Below are positions 57,179 through 64,000 of a stretch of 64,000 nucleotides of DNA, in pieces. Source of the stretch: Candidatus Pantoea soli (GTDB lineage: Bacteria; Pseudomonadota; Gammaproteobacteria; Enterobacterales; Enterobacteriaceae); NCBI RefSeq assembly GCF_007833795.1, contig NZ_CP032702.1, positions 2,852,001 to 2,916,000 on the forward strand. Direction: 5' to 3'. The translations under genes and the position numbers were made by a program. The notes under the pieces are model-generated. The model ran no database searches and was not told where the DNA came from. It saw nothing but the letters and a program-made list of their open reading frames with translations. Within the stretch, counting starts at the first letter, position 1; every line of letters starts with the position of its first letter.

Positions 57179-57850
57179 TCAGGCAATATTCAGGTATTTG
57201 TGCGTCTGCATCGAAAGACGCCAGTTGCGGGCGATGCAGGTTTCAATGCACAGGCGGGTGGCCGCCTCGCCACGGCTGATCGGCTGCAGTGCCACAATGC
57301 GTGGCTTTGTATCGTGCAGGCCGGCCAGCAGAGCATCCAGCGCTTCCACATCGCGCTCGCGCGCCACCGGATGTTTGATCTCATCCGCGCGCTGCAGCGC
57401 CTGGGGCAATACATCGTAGCCGCCGCGCATATTGACCTTTGGCGACACCGTGACCCAGGTCCCTGCCGAGCAGTGCACTTCATGCGTGCCGCTGGTTTCA
57501 ATCTGGCACTGGAAACCCGCCGCTTCCAGCGCGTCAGTCAGCGGACGCAGATCGAAGATCGCTGGCTCACCGCCGGTGATGACCACGTGGCGCGCCGTCC
57601 AGCCCTGACGGGCAATGGTGTCGATCAGCGTGGCGGCATCGGCGCTGCCCCAGGCATCGCTCTCAACGGTTTTCACCAGAATATCGCCGAGTGAGGTCTC
57701 CCGATTAGCCAGCTTCTCCCAGGTATGTTTGGTGTCACACCAGCTGCATCCGACCGGACATCCCTGTAAACGGATAAAGATGGCCGGCACGCCGGTATAA
57801 AACCCTTCGCCCTGCAGTGTCTGGAACATTTCGTTAATCGGGTAGAACAT
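57179..57850 (-). CDS. queE: 7-carboxy-7-deazaguanine synthase
   Basis: Radical-SAM enzyme that contracts CPH4 to CDG in queuosine synthesis. 223 residues (as in E. coli). The atypical cluster motif is CPVGCSWC (Cys-x3-Cys-x2-Cys), after IFIRLQGC; GGEPAIFDLRPL and TVSPKVNMRGG follow. Ends 149 nt before the eno stop region, with a terminator hairpin at 57935 on its upstream side serving eno. Confidence 0.95.
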   Translation of the reverse strand: MFYPINEMFQTLQGEGFYTGVPAIFIRLQGCPVGCSWCDTKHTWEKLANRETSLGDILVKTVESDAWGSADAATLIDTIARQGWTARHVVITGGEPAIFDLRPLTDALEAAGFQCQIETSGTHEVHCSAGTWVTVSPKVNMRGGYDVLPQALQRADEIKHPVARERDVEALDALLAGLHDTKPRIVALQPISRGEAATRLCIETCIARNWRLSMQTHKYLNIA

Positions 57851-57934
57851 TTTTTACTCACGTCAGAAATTGAAGGCGCCGATTATGGCAGATTTTTTCT
57901 GCCGCTTCACCGCCGCTTCGTGCCATAAAAAGCA

Positions 57935-57959
57935 AAAGCCCCGCACCAGGCGGGGCTTT
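57935..57959 (-). terminator. eno terminator
   Basis: AAAGCCCCGC / GCGGGGCTTT, a 10-bp stem with a 5-nt loop. On the minus strand it is followed by TTGCTTTTTATGG, downstream of the eno stop. Confidence 0.9.
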
Positions 57960-57999
57960 CCTTCAGGCAATGCGGCCTTAACGCCGCATCATCAGGCGA

Positions 58000-59322
<1,323 letters not shown>

Positions 59323-59341
59323 TCAATCCTAAGACAAACAA

Positions 59342-59360
59342 CGCGCGAAAAGTTCGCGCG
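59342..59360 (-). terminator. pyrG-eno intergenic hairpin
   Basis: CGCGCGAA / TTCGCGCG, an 8-bp stem with a 3-nt loop. The minus-strand tail TTGTTTGTC is only moderately T-rich, so partial termination or an mRNA processing site is likely. Confidence 0.55.
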
Positions 59361-59375
59361 CTGTTCGTTAAACTT

Positions 59376-61028
<1,653 letters not shown>

Positions 61029-61263
61029 TTAGGTTTAAAGACGGTGGAATAACCAGGACGGGAAAACAGTATACCCGAAGTCGTCCGCAGCCACAATTGA
61101 TGAATCACACCATCCTCCCACGCTATGCATCCCGTAACATACTGGATAGATCGTTGCAGAATGTTGACGCACGTCACAAAGTTGCCGCGAAGCTGAATCG
61201 AGTAAGCGTAAGCGGCTACTTTATGCGCAGTGCTGGAATAATCACCAGCATGGTGCGTATCAC

Positions 61264-62049
61264 TCAGGCCTTGTGCTCGCGCGCTTTAACCTGCTGCCAG
61301 GCCGCTTCCATCTCGTCCAGTGTGGCATTGTCCCGCCCCTGCTCGCGCAGGATCGCTTCCACCTGACGGAAGCGGCGCTCGAACTTATCATTGGCTTTTT
61401 GCAGGGCAATCTCCGCTTTGCTGCCAAGATGACGTGACAGATTGACGGTGGCGAACAGCAGATCGCCAATCTCCTCTTCCAGCTTGTGCTGATCGACCAC
61501 TGCCTGCTGCGCCTCGTGCATCACTTCATCGATCTCTTCATGCACTTTTTCCAGCACCGGGCCCAGGCTGTCCCAGTCGAAGCCGACACTCTGACAGCGT
61601 TTCTGGATTTTGTGCGCCCGCATCAGGGCAGGCAGCGCTTTGGGAATGTCGTCCAGCGCCGAATGCTGCGCTTTTTCCACGCGCTCACCGCGCTTGATGG
61701 CTTCCCAGTTTTGCCCGACTTCCGCCGCAGAATTGACCTGCGCATCACCAAAGAGGTGAGGATGCCGGCGCTCCAGCTTGTCGCTGATGGCGTGGCAGAT
61801 GTCGTCAAAACTGAAGCGCTGCTGCTCTTCCGCCATTTGCGCATAAAACACCACCTGAAACAGCAGGTCGCCCAGTTCGTCGCGCAGGTCATCAAAATCT
61901 GCCCGCTGGATGGCATCAATGACTTCATAGGCTTCTTCCAGCGTGTAGGGGGCGATAGAAGTGAAGGTCTGCTGACAGTCCCACGGGCAACCGCGCGCCG
62001 GGTCGCGCAGGGTTTGCATGATAGAGAGCAGGCGGTTTACAGCGGTCAT
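61264..62049 (-). CDS. mazG: nucleoside triphosphate pyrophosphohydrolase MazG
   Basis: Hydrolyses NTPs and dNTPs to monophosphates and pyrophosphate, and in E. coli lowers ppGpp made under MazEF stress. 261 residues with two MazG repeats, each with a Glu/Asp-rich site: CPWDCQQTF then LEEAYEVIDAI and LRDELGDLLFQVVF in the first, EEIDEVMHEA and KLEEEIGDLLFATV in the second. The ATG at 62049 matches the family start; the open frame continues 46 codons upstream without family similarity. Confidence 0.95.
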   Translation of the reverse strand: MTAVNRLLSIMQTLRDPARGCPWDCQQTFTSIAPYTLEEAYEVIDAIQRADFDDLRDELGDLLFQVVFYAQMAEEQQRFSFDDICHAISDKLERRHPHLFGDAQVNSAAEVGQNWEAIKRGERVEKAQHSALDDIPKALPALMRAHKIQKRCQSVGFDWDSLGPVLEKVHEEIDEVMHEAQQAVVDQHKLEEEIGDLLFATVNLSRHLGSKAEIALQKANDKFERRFRQVEAILREQGRDNATLDEMEAAWQQVKAREHKA

Positions 62050-62226
62050 GGGGGTGTCCTTAAGGCGTGAGGAAAAAGGCGATTGTACCCTCATCCCCGC
62101 CCTGCGCCGCAAGCCCGGAAAAAAGGACGCATGGCAGGAGCCGCGCAGGCAGAAAGCAACACCGCGCAGCGGGCTGCGGCGCGGCACCTTGGGCGGTGCA
62201 CGCGCCGCCGCAGACGGCAGGCCGCG

Positions 62227-64000
62227 TTATCCGTGCAGACGGCGCGCGTCGATGATATCCGGCACCTGATTCAGCCGCGCCAGCACGCGTCCCAGTACCT
62301 GCTGGTTGTAAATTTCGATGTCCATATCGATGGTCGCCAGCTGTTTTTTGGTATCGCTGCGGCTGGAAACGCCCAGCACGTTAACTTTTTCATTCGCCAG
62401 GATGGTGGTGATATCGCGCAGCAATCCGCTGCGATCGTTAGCGGTGACGCGCACCACCAGCGAATAGCCGCTGGAGTAACTTTCGCCCCATACCGCGTCA
62501 ACAATCCGTTCCGGCGCGTGGGAGATCAGCTCGCTCAGCTGGTCGCAGTCCGCGCGGTGAATGGAAATGCCGCGGCCCTGAGTGATAAAGCCCACGATAT
62601 CGTCACCGGGAATCGGCTGGCAGCAGCGCGCAATATGGTGCAGCAGATTCCCGACCCCTTCTACCACCACGCGCCCGCTCTCTTTGCGCGAAGAGGCGGC
62701 ATGCTGCGACTTCTGCGTCAGCTGACGCAATGCTTCACGGTCTTCCTCTTCCGCACTGGGCTTATGCAGTTTGGCCTGCAGGAAGTTAACCATCTGATTC
62801 AGACGGATATCGCCCCCGCCAATCATCGCCAGCAGCTCATCAAGTGAGCTGACGTTATAGCGCGGCAGCAGGATTTTTTCGGCTTCACGCATGCTGATAT
62901 CCAGCTGGCTCAGCTCGTTATCCAGTATCTGCCGGCCGGCAAGAATATTCTTGTCACGGTCCTGTTTGCGGAACCAGGCGTGAATTTTTGAGCGGCCGCG
63001 GTTGGTGGTGATATAGCCCAGATTGGGGTTGAGCCAGTCGCGGCTGGGGTTGGGCTGCTTCTGGGTAATTACCTCAATCTGGTCGCCCATCTGCAGCTGA
63101 TAGGTAAAGGGCACAATGCGGCCACCGATTTTGGCCCCGATGCAGCGGTGACCAATATCGCTGTGGATATGGTAGGCAAAGTCGAGCGGCGTGGAGCCGG
63201 CCGGCAGATCTACCACGTCACCTTTCGGCGTAAACACGTAGACCCGGTCGTCGAACACCTGGCTGCGCACCTCTTCCAGCATTTCGCCCGAATCGGCCAT
63301 CTCTTCCTGCCAGGTGATCAGCTTGCGCAGCCACGCGATGCGCTCTTCGTGGCCCGCCGCGCCGCGCGCGTTGCCCGACGTCGGCCCCTCTTTGTATTTC
63401 CAGTGTGCGGCGACGCCCAGCTCAGCGTCTTCGTGCATCTGGCGGGTGCGGATCTGAATCTCAACGGTTTTGCCTTCCGGCCCCAGCACCACCGTGTGGA
63501 TAGACTGATAGCCGTTGGGCTTAGGATTGGCGACATAGTCGTCGAACTCGCTCGGCAGATGACGATACAGCGTATGTACCGTGCCCAGCGCACCGTAGCA
63601 ATCCTGCAGGCGCTCTGCGACGATACGCACCGCGCGCACGTCGAACAGCTCGTCAAACGCCAGCGATTTTTTCTGCATCTTGCGCCAGATGCTGTAGATG
63701 TGTTTCGGGCGGCCGTATACTTCTGCGCGCACGCCCTCTTTCTGCATCTCTTTGCGCAGGTTCTCGACAAAATTATCGATATATTGCTCACGATCGATCC
63801 GCCGCTCATGCAGCAGCTTCGCGATGCGTTTGTATTCGTCCGGGTGCAGATAGCGGAAGCAGTAATCTTCCAGCTCCCATTTGAGCTGTCCGATGCCAAG
63901 GCGGTTCGCCAGCGGCGCGTAAATATTGGTGCTCTCTTTCGCCGCCAGCACGCGCTCATCTTCCGGCGCATCTTTCATCTCACGCAGGTGCGCAATTCGC
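62227..64000 (-). CDS. relA: GTP pyrophosphokinase RelA, 5' end beyond window
   Basis: Ribosome-bound (p)ppGpp synthetase of the stringent response. The 591 visible codons run from the end of the inactive HD-hydrolase region (NIYAPLANRLGIGQLKWELEDY) through the synthetase domain (VYGRPKHIYSIWRKM, NPKPNGYQSIHTVV, AELGVAAHWKYKEG) and TGS domain (VYVFTPKGDVVDLPAGSTPLDFAY). They end in the C-terminal ACT domain. E. coli RelA has 744 residues, so about 150 are missing on the right. mazG lies 177 nt downstream. Confidence 0.96.
   Translation of the reverse strand, partial: RIAHLREMKDAPEDERVLAAKESTNIYAPLANRLGIGQLKWELEDYCFRYLHPDEYKRIAKLLHERRIDREQYIDNFVENLRKEMQKEGVRAEVYGRPKHIYSIWRKMQKKSLAFDELFDVRAVRIVAERLQDCYGALGTVHTLYRHLPSEFDDYVANPKPNGYQSIHTVVLGPEGKTVEIQIRTRQMHEDAELGVAAHWKYKEGPTSGNARGAAGHEERIAWLRKLITWQEEMADSGEMLEEVRSQVFDDRVYVFTPKGDVVDLPAGSTPLDFAYHIHSDIGHRCIGAKIGGRIVPFTYQLQMGDQIEVITQKQPNPSRDWLNPNLGYITTNRGRSKIHAWFRKQDRDKNILAGRQILDNELSQLDISMREAEKILLPRYNVSSLDELLAMIGGGDIRLNQMVNFLQAKLHKPSAEEEDREALRQLTQKSQHAASSRKESGRVVVEGVGNLLHHIARCCQPIPGDDIVGFITQGRGISIHRADCDQLSELISHAPERIVDAVWGESYSSGYSLVVRVTANDRSGLLRDITTILANEKVNVLGVSSRSDTKKQLATIDMDIEIYNQQVLGRVLARLNQVPDIIDARRLHG

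Noticed and set aside
62050..62187. 46-codon N-terminal extension of MazG
   Set aside because: Arginine-rich GC-driven frame without similarity; the family start MTAVNRLL is at 62049.

Overview
The window is a stretch of a gamma-proteobacterial chromosome interrupted by a horizontally acquired island of about 28.4 kb. The host is most likely Pantoea or a close relative in the Erwiniaceae. RecA, AlaS, RpoS, Eno, PyrG and the Cys proteins are enterobacterial in sequence. The gene order alaS-recX-recA-pncC...mltB / mutS-rpoS-nlpD-pcm-surE-truD-ispF-ispD-ftsB / cys genes / queD-queE-eno-pyrG-mazG-relA is that of this order. cysG sits beside cysDNC, as in Erwinia, Pantoea and Serratia, rather than beside nirB as in E. 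coli. The genus call is an inference; no rRNA or tRNA is present to test it.

Left backbone (1-7293): alaS (3' end beyond the window edge), recX, recA with a near-perfect LexA box, pncC, tam, yjdM, mltB, then the displaced native start of mutS. This fragment runs from a GTG codon at 7229 through codons matching MutS (MDFSAHTPMM) and is then broken by foreign DNA.

Island (about 7286-35744): it has integrated into the 5' end of mutS. Its right end carries a P4-type integrase and a substitute mutS start ([14 protein letters not shown]) that restores the frame, so the intact mutS at 35701 is a hybrid. The element carries, left to right: a Fic toxin with a tiny convergent VbhA-like antitoxin; a complete type I BREX locus (brxA, brxB, brxC, pglX, pglZ, brxL); a DUF927 ATPase, an HUH-type Rep-like protein and an AlpA regulator (remnant or active replication/excision module); a split pore-former-like gene with a putative immunity gene; a second tyrosine recombinase; a radC / papain-like peptidase / DUF2787 cluster; an XRE regulator divergent from three unknown genes (one secreted, one lipoprotein); a Septu-like ATPase-HNH pair; and the integrase. 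Base composition swings sharply, from about 22% GC in a hand-counted line of the Septu HNH gene to about 68% in one of mutS, so the island looks composite.

Right backbone (35701-64000): mutS converges on rpoS across a bidirectional terminator. Then come nlpD, pcm, surE, truD, ispF, ispD, ftsB, a DUF3561 membrane protein, the sulfate assimilation genes cysC-cysN-cysD-cysG, divergent iap and a YciI-like gene, cysH-cysI-cysJ, queD, an exported inorganic pyrophosphatase, queE, eno, pyrG, mazG and the 3' part of relA. The cys genes together activate sulfate to PAPS, reduce it to sulfite and sulfide, and make the siroheme that CysI needs.

The observations most worth following are the swap of the mutS start by a defence island, the recombined specificity segment in pglX, the BrxL Lon-like domain lacking the catalytic lysine, and the frameshifted or translationally coupled toxin-like gene pair.
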